A stretch of DNA of 64,000 bases from Canna indica (Eukaryota; Streptophyta; Magnoliopsida; Zingiberales; Cannaceae), in assembly GCA_034359265.1 (NCBI GenBank), contig CP136891.1, positions 62,286,001 through 62,350,000 on the forward strand, given 5' to 3'. The position numbers were made by a program, and so were the translations under genes. Below are positions 46,956-57,640 of the stretch, piece by piece. Under the pieces are notes generated by a model that was not told the DNA's origin, made no database searches, and saw only the letters and a list, made by a program, of their open reading frames with translations. Every line of letters begins with the position of its first letter. Positions within the stretch are counted from its first letter, which is position 1.

Positions 46956-47501
46956 ATTTAGAAATTTTAAGTTTTATCATTAACATCACATTAAATCAAT
47001 TTATAATTACAATTACGAACATGGAAGAGAAAAAAAAAATCATCATAGATGATGCATGAATAAGGAATTTTCTTCCATCATATATTCAATTTGTATTGTA
47101 ATATGAAATACACATTTGGATGAATCATCAATTTGTGAAGAAGCTTGGAATAAATTCAATCCAAAAACAAACTTTTTGAAGCTTCATTAATGTTCCTCTA
47201 ATTGTAACGGAAAAAAAATATCAAAATTTAATGAATGAATATGTAAACTTCCTTTAGAATAATTCAATGCTTGCAGTAATATGGTTTTGCGGTAATATGT
47301 TTAATCAATACTTGCAGTAATATGGTGATTTCTAGCTTCAACTTGCACGAGCATATACTATATGCATATTTTGCAAAGTGCATTTTTATGATTAAGCTAA
47401 GTAGGTATATTGCAATTAAATTATATGTTGATGATACATACCCAGTGACATGTTAGTGTGGTATATATTGACTAGTATGCTAGATATTGATTTTTTTTTC
47501 C
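46956..47501. other. No recognisable feature
   Basis: AT-rich intergenic DNA without supported frames, between the FAR1-like fragment and the Harbinger element. Confidence 0.5.
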
Positions 47502-47533
47502 TTAGGGGGCATTTGATACATTACTATTTAAGA

Positions 47534-48368
47534 TTACTGGGAATCTAGATTATTATCTAGATAGATTATCACTTTTAAAATTACGAGTAATGTTACATTT
47601 AATCCCAGATCCTCAATAACAAGTAAACCTTCAAAAACCTTTTGTTGACAGTCGTCGCCTTCAGAGAGCCTCTTGAAGTAACTTGCTAGATCCCGAATGC
47701 CCTGGCTCGTACCGTCACACATAGTGCCGATGTTGTTTACTGAATCAATTAAAGAGCCTATAAGAGCATCATTTGAATTAGCTTTTCTCTTTCTTGACCT
47801 GGATTGATTTTGGATGGAAGAGTCACCCTGATCTTTTCCAAATATGATGGACAAGCTATCAAAATGAGGAAATGGTTTGTTTCGATGGCCAGTTGCAGTT
47901 GGATGACTCTGTTTAAATACAAAAGGGGTGAAATGATGAATTTAGTAATAAATACATAGTAAGTATTAAAATCTTAAGTTATTTAAAAATTAATTTACAC
48001 ACTTTAACCCATTGATCCCATGCTTCTTGGTCACAAGTGACACAACATCTAGTTGGATCACATCCAAATCCAAATGATTGATATAACATATCATAGATGG
48101 CATTGTATTGTGTTTTCAACAACTTATACCTTGACTGAATATGCGGTTGAGCCTTGATACCACATTCAAGTGATTTTGCCTCCATCATTTTCTCAAGTTG
48201 CAATAGGAATCCTAGTTTGAAATTATTACCTTCTCCCGCACTCCAATAAGGGTCACTCTTTAAGTCAAGCATGCAATTGACTAGCAAATCATCTTGCTGC
48301 GTTGTCCATTGATGCTTCTTTGTTTGATTCATGCTCTGAGTCCCTCTTTGGCCTTCATTAGCATCCAT
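47534..48368 (-). CDS. Harbinger Myb/SANT-like DNA-binding protein, two exons
   Basis: Proposed exons 48368-48003 and 47908-47534 (GT-AG intron, phase 0) give about 246 residues with no internal stop. Residues 20-110 form the Myb/SANT-like domain: QWTTQQDDLLVNCMLDLK, HIQSRYKLLKTQYNAIYDML and WVK. Exon 2 begins with SHPTATGHRNKPFPHFDSL and SIIFGKDQGD, a standard linker. In this superfamily it partners the DDE transposase and helps bind the ends. The last 35 residues do not match the usual C-terminus, so a late shift is possible. It ends 30 bp from the element tip. Confidence 0.82.
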
Positions 48369-48590
48369 ATTTGTATCACAAATTGTCTTTCCTAAAGCAA
48401 ATAATATTTCAAATAATCAATTCAAATAATATACATTACATAATTCCTAACATCAAATGGAGAAATACTCATATTTCAAATTTAAGCATCACAAACATTA
48501 CAAAATTTCTAACACCAAATTGAAAAACACTAATATTTTAACACTCAATCTAAAAGCTATTAAATTAAACATGCATGATATTATAACATC

Positions 48591-49937
48591 TTAAACTCTA
48601 GACTCATTCCACATTTGCTTCACTAAATTATCCCTAAACTGATTCCAAGCATCTGAAGTTGCAACATGATCAATAGAATCTTCTTCAACGCTATTGTCTC
48701 CGAGTGGATTGACCCGTGACACCTCATTCTCAAATGGATCAATAGACATTTCTCTTCTAATATAATTATGGAGTAGAGCACAAGCGAAAACAATTCTTCC
48801 ATGAGTTTTTACAGGATAAAATGATCTCTCTCTCTCTGAGAATGGCCCATCTCATCTTAAGAAATTCAAAGCATCTCTTAATAACATTTCTAGCAGAGGA
48901 ATGTTTATAATTGTAGAACTCCTGCAGTGTTCTTGGTTGATTGTTTTGTCTCCAATCATTCAAATGATATCGTTGTCCTCTATATGGAGTTAAAAATCCC
49001 TCCCCATTAGTATATCCAGCATCACATAAGTAATAGAAACCTACCATAAACAAAAGGTGTGTTAGTGAAATGAACCCAATATCTATGTAATCTTAATATG
49101 TTTGTTTATGAAATATCTAAAACTATTACCTTGGTGCACTTTTAAACCTCTTGGTCTAGATATTGCATCTCTTAGCACTCTACCATCAATTGCTGACCCT
49201 TCCCACCCAGGTAAAATATATATGAATTGCATATCTTGACTACAAACTCTTAAAACATTCATAGCTATTTCACCTTTTCTTGTTTTGTACCTAGGCTTCT
49301 CGATATCATGGACAGTGCACCTAATGTATGTTCCATCTAAAGCACCTAAACAATTCTAAAACAAAAAAAAAGTGATTTTCTATATTATAAAATAAATAAA
49401 TATTTTCTCAATAAAATATTGGTACCTTAAACCACTTCCATCTGTAATCAGTTGAATTTTCTGGTACAGGCTCTGGTTTCTTGAGTAATATCTCATGTCA
49501 AAGAAGGATCGAGTTTAATACCGCAGTAAAGTGTCTACAAATAGTCTCGCCACTCCTCACGAATTATCTTTTCATTACTCTATTTTTTACATTATGAGCA
49601 CAAATATGTAAAAATATTGCAACCATCTAGTCTTCGTACTCGATAACCTCCCAACAGTTCTCAACATATCACATAAGTTATGAAAACTTATCCGATCCAT
49701 ACGGGTATTTTCTATGCATGCTAAATCAGAATCAAAGATTATTCTTCTCAAACTAATTTCTCGAATAAATTGTCGGTTATTGCCGACAACCCTTCTTCGC
49801 TTGTTCTTTATAATAATCAAATAAGCAAGATATGCTTCCAACAAGCCTTGCAATGAAACAAGTGCATTATGAAGGTTTATGAGCATCATAAGGAAAGATC
49901 CCAATTGGACTTGCAATTCTTTCGACAATTCATCCAT
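48591..49937 (-). pseudogene. Harbinger DDE transposase (DDE_Tnp_4), inactivated
   Basis: Segments run in order on the minus strand: RMDRISFHNLCDMLRTVGRL, VAIFLHICAHNVKNRV, RSGETICRHFTAVLNSIL, NCLGALDGTYIRC (first Asp), GWEGSAIDGRVLRDA, FYYLCDAGYTNGEGFL (second Asp), ARNVIKRCFEFLKMRW, and ACALLHNYIRREMSIDPFE to the stop at 48591. Breaks include TAA at 49564-49566, TGA at 49498-49500 and a frame change in a GA run near 48830. The residue at the third acid (Glu in IERCFG) is Lys, codon complement of 48877-48879. Introns lie near 49050-49130 and 49355-49430. It is catalytically dead. Confidence 0.88.
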
Positions 49938-50865
49938 CCTACTAACAATATTAAAACAAAATTCCGTGCATTACAAACAACTCTTAACAAGTAAGCAAAT
50001 TGATATAATCTAAAAGCAAATTAGAAACAACAATAATAGAGGCATGATAATCTTAATTGTATGATAAACTATGTAAAGGAATAAATAGATTTACCTAGTA
50101 ACAATAATATTTGGTAATTAGATGACTTTATATTTTTTTTATATGATATATATGGTAGCGGAAGTTTGTTCTTCTAAAATTTCTTTTACTTGTATGATAA
50201 ACCTTTTGATATTTAACGTGTTTAACCCAGCATCCCAATTGTTTTTGCTTTCAACATTAATAGAGAAGAATAAAAAATAGGAGCAAAGACATAGCGCTTT
50301 GATATTTATGGATCAAGAAGAATAAAAAATAGGATCAAGAAGACCTATTTTATTCTTCTCTGCAGGCTGCAGCGCTAGGTCTCGGCATAAAAATCTGGTG
50401 ATGTGAATAGAAAAGTGCGGCAATGAAGAACAATAGTATTTTTATTCTTCATCGGAAATAGTATCTTTGACATGTCAAAGATAATAGCGCAGCAGTGAAG
50501 AATAAAAACATGTGCCGCAATGAAGAATAAAAACGTGAGACGCAGGAAAGAAGAGGAAAAAAATAGAGAGCAAGGAATAATACGTGGTGCGGCGCAAGCA
50601 GGAAGGAGCAGAGAATAGAAAAATGTGATGTCGCGTCAGCCTCGGGCAGGAGAGAGGATGCGAGGAGTTCACGTTGGTGAAAGGGCATAAAATAAGGTAG
50701 GTTTTTTTTCTATATTATTATGGAGGTATTTTTGTCAAATATAAAAATAAGGGCATAATAATAATGATGATCTATTAAGCATATTACTCAAGTTTTGTAG
50801 AAAAATAAGAAGTTCACAAGGGATGCAAGCTTAATAACATTATCAAAAAGTTCAATCAAACACCC

Positions 50866-51689
50866 TAACTTTTACCCAATTGTACAACCTAATGAAAATT
50901 AAATTAAAGTTCAGAAATAATATTCATAAAAATAAACAAATAAAATAAAATAAAATAAAAATCATATATATCACAAACCTATGGATACCTTATTTGGTGA
51001 AAAAGTGATACCCTCGACCCCTACTAAATTTTTAAATAATTTTGTCATATTCATTTTCACCCAGTCGACGCACCATGAATTTATTAGAATTGCTTTTTAT
51101 CAACAACAACAAATGTGAGTTAAAGTTGATGAGTAAATCAATAAACATAATATGCTATAAAATTCTCTTTTAGTATCAAACTTTTAAGATCATTGAATTC
51201 ACGTACCTCGTATATTTCTAGCTTCATCATTAACCATGACCTTGCAAACTATATATAGCCAAACCATAGGTAAAAATTAAAGAATCAATGATTTCCTTAA
51301 GTGATGTTGAACTTGCATCACAAACATATATAATACCAAAGAACCACTATATGATACATTTGTTGTTCGCGATTTCACTCTCGTGCTCGGGCATTCTTTG
51401 TAAAGATTCTAATGAAAACAATAATGAACTAATGATGTTTTTAAACATGCAATTCGAGGTTGCGTTCGACCATCGAAAAACGCAAATGATACGAAAAGAA
51501 AAAGTGATCAAAGCATAAGTGTGATACTCGTTCGAAATGTTCAAGAAAATCTAGTTTAGTTATGTAATTTTTATTTATAGACTAACATATGTTGATTGAA
51601 TAGGCCTTCACGATGTATGTAATTAGAATTGACAAACCCAATACACGAAACCCAAGAAACCTAAAAATTACCATTGTACTAAACTTTAG
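50866..51689. other. No supported gene
   Basis: AT-rich DNA with an unrecognised 76-codon frame at 51288-51518. It has no domain and no neighbour that suggests function. Confidence 0.45.
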
Positions 51690-52241
51690 CTAATCTATAA
51701 CCGATGGTCGATTGATTGAACTTTAACCAAACCAGGCAAAAAATTTCTAGTAGCCTTTTGATTGATGTTCGGGCGAAGGTCGGGCGCTTGGTGAGAATTA
51801 GACTTTGATTAGTACTATAACAACTATTTTGTGAGCCATTGAAATAACTTCTATACATAAACTTATATAATCCTTATTTCTAACCTTACACGGTTGAATT
51901 TAGATGTCCTAAACCTCTATTCAGCTAATCCTTGCATCTACTTGATATTTAAAAAAAAACCATATCACTTAAAGTGCATCATCTTGAAGTTGTTCAACCA
52001 AATCCTAAGCGGGACTAGTTGTGGACTTGGGTTGAGCCAGACCACTATAAATTTTTTGTGTTAACATTGTCTTATTATTTTTTTTGTTCTTTACTTAAAT
52101 CATGTGATTGATTTTTTGAATACCTTATCATTGTAGGCAACAAACTAAACATTGGTTAAGAAACGATAAAATCCAAATAGAGTGAATTTAGTCCATAATA
52201 TAATATTTACTCTCCTCTAGTGTATCAATCCTCCCAACAAC
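51690..52241 (+). repeat. Decayed SIRE-like LTR 3' part
   Basis: Words in the same order as the solo LTR at 13160-13397 recur: AATCCTAAGC, a GGACTTGGG block, CCACTATAAATT, GTGTTAACATTGT, then TACTCTCCTCTAGTGT and an end CCCAACA. Similarity is low, so this is an old copy. The LTR start is not identifiable. Confidence 0.6.
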
Positions 52242-52869
52242 GTCCAAAACTATTAACATCCAAATTTTATATTAAACTATTAAATTATAATTACTCATAA
52301 TAATAAGAATTATAATTATACAACATAATGAAATATAATTAGTCAATAGTTATATATAAACAATTGATTCTAATAGCTAAAGTTACCATAATCTAATATC
52401 CCAACAAATTCTAATAAAGTAAACTCTCACTCAATAAACACAAATAGTAAAGAAGTGAAAGTAAGAGCAAAATGTTTTTTTTTTGTGAATTTTTAGGTAA
52501 TATAATAAACATACCAGCATTAAGAAGAACATTCACAACTACTACTTATTAATAGTTGTTAGCTCTATAATGTATTGGAGTAAATTGTTTGCCTTAACAA
52601 TTGCAACAAATATAAAAGGGAAAATACCTAAACATAGTTCTAGCCTTTGGTTCCACCAGGAGCTTGTAGAACTGCAGGGCGTTCACCCACTCATCCCCAA
52701 CAGAATTCAGCCTTCAGACTTACAATTCTCACTCACTTTCTGTATCTGCTGGCAACAACTTTATATTTATAGACACTCTTTCTGAAGCAATTCAAAGTTT
52801 GCAGTCGTATAGGAAGAAATGATCCATATGCAATTACTAGAAGAATTAGAAGAAGGATTACTTCGATGG
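52242..52869. other. No supported gene
   Basis: AT-rich DNA. A 71-codon frame at 52570-52785 is unrecognised. Upstream exons of the GARP-like pseudogene could lie here, but no N-terminal HHO motif is visible. Confidence 0.4.
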
Positions 52870-53595
52870 AGCTCTTCCCACAGCTCGCATAAAATTTGCC
52901 AGCTCGAGGAGGAGGAGAAATTTGGCGGCGGCGGCGATCAAGTCGGATATGAAGCCGGATTGGTTGAGATCCATCCAGCTATGGAATCAGGAGCCGAACA
53001 CATATCTTAAAGTGGTGAGTGATGAATTCTTTTGTTTTATTTTTTTAGTTGGTTAATCATAAGTTTCTTTTGAAAAAAAAATCTACATCGATAGAGTTTG
53101 AATGTTGTTGATAAACTATAGGAGCCACCGAAGAAGCCGATAGCAGTGAACGTGAAGAGTATCGACTGTGCATTCCGGCCTTTTGATAGAGAAAAGCGCG
53201 CGGTGCCACCACCGGCAGTGCTTGCTACTGCTGATGCTGTGAGCCCGACAACCAGCGATGGTGGTAATGGTGTTGGCGGAGGAGGTGCGAGTGGTCGTGA
53301 TGGTCATCAGAAGATGAGACGTTGTTGGTCGTGTGAGCCTTCCTCAACGCCCTTCATGAGCTTGGTGGCTCTCATGGTAAGTTTATTAAAACATATACAT
53401 CAATATCTTCTACTCTACTCTTAGGTGCGTCTAAAAATATAAATTTATTAGAGCAATTTCAGATAAATTTGTTTTATTTATCATGTTTGATTCTAAAAGT
53501 GGATCCCATTAACTATAGTGGCAACGCCGAAGCAAATCAGAGAGTTGATGAAGGTGGATGGGCTCACCAACGACGAGGTCAAGAGTCACCTCTAG
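52870..53595 (+). pseudogene. GARP/G2-like (HHO/NIGT1-type) transcription factor pseudogene
   Basis: Three exon-like pieces with GT-AG borders: about 52870-53014 (SDMKPDWLRSIQLWNQEPN), 53122-53376 (PPKKPIAVNVKSIDCAFRPF, then a Gly/Ser linker and KMRRCWS) and 53519-53595 ([24 protein letters not shown]). These are the landmarks of HHO/NIGT1 repressors, nuclear nitrate/phosphate-response factors with a single Myb-like domain. The exon-2 end has lost part of the first helix (the LHRR segment is absent and the frame shifts before FLNALHELGGSH). The last codon of exon 3, Gln in KSHLQKY, is TAG. The rest of the domain and the C-terminus are not found. Confidence 0.85.
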
Positions 53596-53714
53596 GTAAC
53601 TTAAATCCTTCGATATTTCCAAATATTCTTGTTAATTACCATGCTTTCGCGTATGGTTGTGTGAATTAAAAAGAAAGGTATAGAATATAACGCAATGCAT
53701 CGAAACATCAGATA

Positions 53715-54057
53715 TACCTCTACTTTCTTCAACCAACCTGTGGCTTTCTAGACCTGCTCACTCTCCCACCTGTTGATGATGACCTCCTCACGCTTGAATC
53801 AATTGTTGATCTTAGCGACCTCCGCGGTCTGCCATGCTGATATTTTTTTACTCCACCTCTTCCTTCTTCACGAGGTGGACTGACACATTGTCCACGGAGC
53901 TAGTGGCGGTAGAGGATTCGCCCACAGTCAGCGGGCGTCAGGGTGAGGGGATGGGGTTGTTGTCGGGAACAATGGCGAGCAAATTCATCTCCTCCAAGTC
54001 GTCCTCCCCGATTCGCATTAGTTGGCTCTGGCCATTGTCAGCGGTGATGCCGTTGTT

Positions 54058-54060
<3 letters not shown>
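53715..54060 (-). pseudogene. Remorin C-terminal domain pseudogene
   Basis: The minus strand reads EMNLLAIVPDNNPIPSP, a VSVHLVKKEEVE block and, after a stop and a frame change, ISAWQTAEVAKINN, FKREEVIINRWESEQV, KATGWLKKVE. These match the remorin family, plant plasma-membrane nanodomain proteins with a coiled-coil C-terminal region. Stops replace residues after PSP, VE, INN and EQV. A possible intron donor follows KKVE; no downstream exon is seen. It lies tail-to-tail with the GARP-like pseudogene. Confidence 0.83.

Positions 54061-54091
<31 letters not shown>
54061..54091. repeat. (GA)n microsatellite
   Basis: About 15 perfect GA units beside the remorin remnant. Confidence 0.95.
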
Positions 54092-54093
<2 letters not shown>

Positions 54094-54114
54094 GGACCCA
54101 CTTTTTAATTTATA

Positions 54115-55302
54115 AAATCTTAATATTAATAAATATTTTTATTACACGTCAGCATGTCATGTCATAAGTTTAACGGATTGCCGACGGAAATTAGATAACA
54201 TGCCACAATTGATACAAATATTGTAGTATATGCCTGCCCGAATTGAGAAAAAAAAAATGCCATAATTGAGAAAAATATGAAAGTACAGTCTATATTTAAG
54301 TATTTTCCCAATATAAAATAATAATTTGATCAAAAATCTAATGCATAAGTTATCTAGAAAATCAAATTTTAAATTATAGGAGAACATACATAAAGTTAGA
54401 GTCGGTGGATTCAAGAGACATCTATGATATATATCATTTACCACATTATCCTCGAATTAAAAATTGAGATAAACATCAATGGCCACCAATTATGCTCATA
54501 ATTAAACATATGTATATCCTTAAATGACTTTCCAACATCAATAAAGCTAATTGGGTAGTCACCCTCTAGAAAAATAAACTCAATATATTAAGGAAATATG
54601 CATTCAATTTCAATATTAAGGCAAACTTCATATTCTTAATGTGGTAACATACATCATTTTGTTAAATTCAAGTATAAAAAATTTATTAAAATGCTAAAAA
54701 TTAAGAGTAATATTACCATCATTATACCTAGCAACGAAGATACAATGACTTTCATATTTTCATTCCATTGCCAACCATTTTAAGTAATCCATACAGTAAT
54801 TTTTTATTTCCCAAATGTAGTGTATGCATATCCTACTAGATCACTCGGTTATACTCAAATGAAGGTCCTTAATAGTAACTTAATACATGAATAAGTTAGA
54901 GAATCTAATATCTAAATATGAAATTATATAGTTTGAAAGGATGATCCTAGCACGATTTTAATATAGTTTATGGCTTGAAATATTAACAAGATAGATTGTG
55001 TTAACACGCTTAATAAGCATATGGCAAAGTACTTTATATTCAATGTTATTGCACAATGTAAAAACAGAGCAACCATACATATAGTTTAGTCCACCTATAA
55101 TACTATAAGTTTGACTTCATATAAACAACTAGTTATGAATTTAACTATAGATTTTCCATACATGACACTAAGTATGATTCTAGCCTCAGGTATTCCATAT
55201 ATCACGTGTGAGTCCAACCTTAGGTATGCCACCATGTAGAACTCTAGTCTCATGCTACCTTTTTAACACATCTCCCTCATACTTGCTAATATTAAGTAGC
55301 AT
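54115..55302. other. No recognisable feature
   Basis: AT-rich intergenic DNA. Open frames such as 54157-54444 on the minus strand show no domain. Confidence 0.45.
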
Positions 55303-55372
55303 GATTTGCTTGAGTGGTTAAGAGGATAAACTTGTACCTTTGTGGCCTATGGTCAGATCCTAGTGTAGTACA
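55303..55372 (+). other. tRNA-like sequence (possible SINE head)
   Basis: TGCTTGAGTGGTTAAGAGG resembles an internal A box of a Ser/Leu-type tRNA, and GGTCAGATCCTAG about 35 bp later resembles a B box. The ends do not pair into an acceptor stem, so it is not a working tRNA gene. It could be a SINE head or chance. Confidence 0.25.
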
Positions 55373-55870
55373 ATAGTTATTGTATTTTTTTATTATTGTC
55401 TTTTTGCTCAACTAACGGTTAATAAAACATGTTTATTTATAATGAAAATCAACTTTTGGTTAAACAGTGAATTAAAAGAATCAAATTGATTTCTTTCGAT
55501 TAATTCGATCGGTTAATCAAAAAATTGGTCCAGTGAACAATTAACAGACAATTACACATTTTAGTTTGGTTAACTAAAAATTCAGTTCTGTTAATTCACC
55601 ATACCGATTGATGCTCACCCCTACCCTTATGAGTAGGATCAATTCTATTTGGCTTACCGCATATAAGGATCATATTTGTTTTGACGTTGTTTAAATTACT
55701 TTTGCTTGTATTTTTTAGGTTAGTCATTAAGGACTAGTGTTTGTGAGGGTAGCAATACATACTGACTATTTTTTAGACCCATATATATTGCTAGTCACGA
55801 GTTGCTTATTTTTTAGTTTAGAAAGTTAAGGCTAAAGCAATTCCTTATTAGTTCAAAGGTTTGTTTAGAT
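55362..55870. repeat. Duplicated block R1, copy a
   Basis: From GTACAATAG through ACCGATTGATGCTCACCCCT to GGCTAAAGC, this block recurs at 61285-61765 in the same orientation with moderate divergence. It contains a TGCTCACCCCTA end typical of non-autonomous hAT elements near 55620. Confidence 0.85.
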
Positions 55871-55956
55871 TTTTTAGCAAGTATATTGAGAGTAACACTA
55901 TATTTCTCTTACTTAAGATTTTGAGGGCTAAAACAATTTCTTATTAGTTCAAAAGT

Positions 55957-57172
55957 AGTAGTTGTGAGATATTTTATATTTTGAGGGCTAGGATTTTCCT
56001 CTATCTGCACTTGTGTTCTTGGTTACATATGTGAAAAAGTTCCTCCGCAAGTGGTCAATGGGGACCAAGTCAACAAAATACTCACTAATGTTGTTCAAAG
56101 AATGATTGCTTATGAGAGGACTACAGATGTTATACTGGTTGTAAGTCGAGCATTGTATAATGCATTAGGATTTGCACGGGCAAATTTCTCAAATGATATG
56201 GAGCGAGATTATATTATGGGAGTGGTTTGTGAAGCCGCACTATCCCTAGAAGTAAAGATAAGACATGCTGCATTTGAGTGTTTGGTCGCAATTTCATCTA
56301 CCTATTATGATAAGTTTGCAAAATACATGCAAGACATATTCAATATCACAACAATAGTTGTGTGAGATGATGATGAATCTATTGCTCTTCAAGCTATAGA
56401 GTTCTGGAGTTCAATCTGTGATGAGGAAATTGACATCTTAGATTTATATGTGAGTGCCTTCATAGCGAATTTTGATGTCCGCTACTATTCAACCCGTTAT
56501 GTTGTAACCCGACTTGTTTAGGGTTACTATATATTTATAGATTTGGATAGCAGTTCGCTGCAGAGCAGTTGTGAGATATTTTGTATTTTGGGGGCTAGGG
56601 TTTCCCTCTCTCTGTATTTGTGTTCTTGGTTATATATGTGATGAAGTTCCTCAGCAAGTTGTTGATCGGGACCAAGTCAACAAAATACTTACTGGTGTTG
56701 TACAGGAAATGGTTGCCTCTGAGAGGAGTATAGATGTTAGACTGGCTGCAAGCCGAGCATTGTATAATGCATTAGGATTTCCACAAGCAAATTTCTCAAA
56801 TGATATGAAGTGAGATTAATTACATTGTGGGAGTGATTTACGAAGCTACACTGTCCCCAGAAGTAAAGATAAGATAGACTGCATTGGAGTGTTTGGTCTC
56901 AATTTCATCTACCTATTATGATAAGCTTGCAAAATACATCCAAGACATATTCAATATCATAGCAACAGTTGTGCGAGATGATGATGAATTTGTTGCTCTT
57001 CAAGCTATAGAGTTCTGGAGTTCAATTTATGATGAGGAAATCGACATCTTAGATGAATATGAGAGTGACTTTATAGCGGATTCTGATGTCCCATACTATC
57101 CAACCTGTTATGTTGTACCTAACCCGTTTAGGTTATTATGTATTATTGGTTTGGAGAGCAGTTTGCCGCAGA
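55957..57172 (+). repeat. Tandem duplication of LTR piece plus importin exon
   Basis: Two units with a period of about 608 bp (55957-56563 and 56564-57172). Each starts with an LTR 3' stretch (GTTGTGAGATATT, GGGGGCTAGGG, TTGTGTTCTTGG), joins at CTTGGTTA to importin-beta code, and ends with LTR start sequence (GTTATGTTGTA). The LTR/importin joint is the same in both units, so it formed before or during the duplication. Microhomology CTTGGT is present at the joint. Confidence 0.85.
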
Positions 57173-57640
57173 GCATGTGTAAGATATTCTGTATTTTGGG
57201 GGCTAGGGTTTCATAATATTTGTGTTCTTGGTGAATAGTGAAGATCTCCTACTTCTTTGCCCGTGGATGTACGGACGACATATCGTTGTCCCGAACTACG
57301 TAAATCTTGTGTGTTATATTTTCTGTTATTTCTTGTTCTTCATTTTGTTTGTCGATTTATCCCAACACAAGCTCTACCTACTCTGGTTCCAATGGTATTA
57401 GAGACACTTCTTAAGCAGGAAGAGTATCAAAATGAAGGAGACTGGAACTTTGTAATGGCTGGAGCGACATGCTTGGGTTTGGTTGCACACATAGTTGGAT
57501 ATGACATAGAACCTCTCGTGATGCCTTTTGTTGAAGACATCATATTAAACCCGATTGGCGGTAAAGAAAGGCAGCAATATATGCATATGCTTCCGTTTAT
57601 TGTCGTAACATGCATGGATGATTGTTGCTCCCATCTTTTA
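56022..57640 (+). pseudogene. Importin subunit beta-1 pseudogene, exon repeated
   Basis: Copy 1 (56022-56490) and copy 2 (56626-57105) both encode DQVNKILT, SRALYNALGF, NFSNDM, YYDK, ALQAIEFWSSI and EEIDIL. Code resumes at 57368 with QALPTLVPMVLETLLKQEE and WNFVMAGATCLGLVAHIVG, then DIEPLVMPFVEDII. These are consecutive HEAT repeats of importin-beta, the nuclear import carrier. A frame change after DII and stops (56362-56364, 56812, near 57563) disable it. The N-terminal third and everything after the REAA-like block are absent. Confidence 0.9.
57106..57367 (+). mobile_element. Small solo LTR (Ty1/copia, Tork-like)
   Basis: It starts TGTTATGTTGTA and ends ATCCCAACA, 262 bp, between CAACC and CAAGC (one mismatch, a probable 5-bp target duplication). 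The 3' half has TTGCCCGTGGATGTACGGAC and CGAACTACGTAAATCTTG, words usual in Tork-type LTRs. It interrupts the importin reading frame. Confidence 0.75.

Larger units (their letters stand above)
47505..50865 (-). mobile_element. PIF/Harbinger transposon
   Basis: The left end GGGGGCATTTGATACATTAC and the right end, inverted GGGTGTTTGATTGAAC, are similar inverted termini. TTA precedes the left end and TAA follows the right, the 3-bp class used by PIF/Harbinger though not identical. Inside are the two proteins of this superfamily, both on the minus strand. 49938-50865 holds the untranslated 5' region; the frames at 50449-50688 have no domain. Confidence 0.82.

Noticed and set aside
50449..50688. 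Two overlapping hydrophobic minus-strand frames
   Set aside because: Repeats of ATGAAGAATAAAAA-like sequence produce them; no conserved domain and inside a transposon.
55303..55372. Functional tRNA gene
   Set aside because: A- and B-box-like words exist but no acceptor or anticodon stem can be formed; kept only as a tRNA-like sequence.
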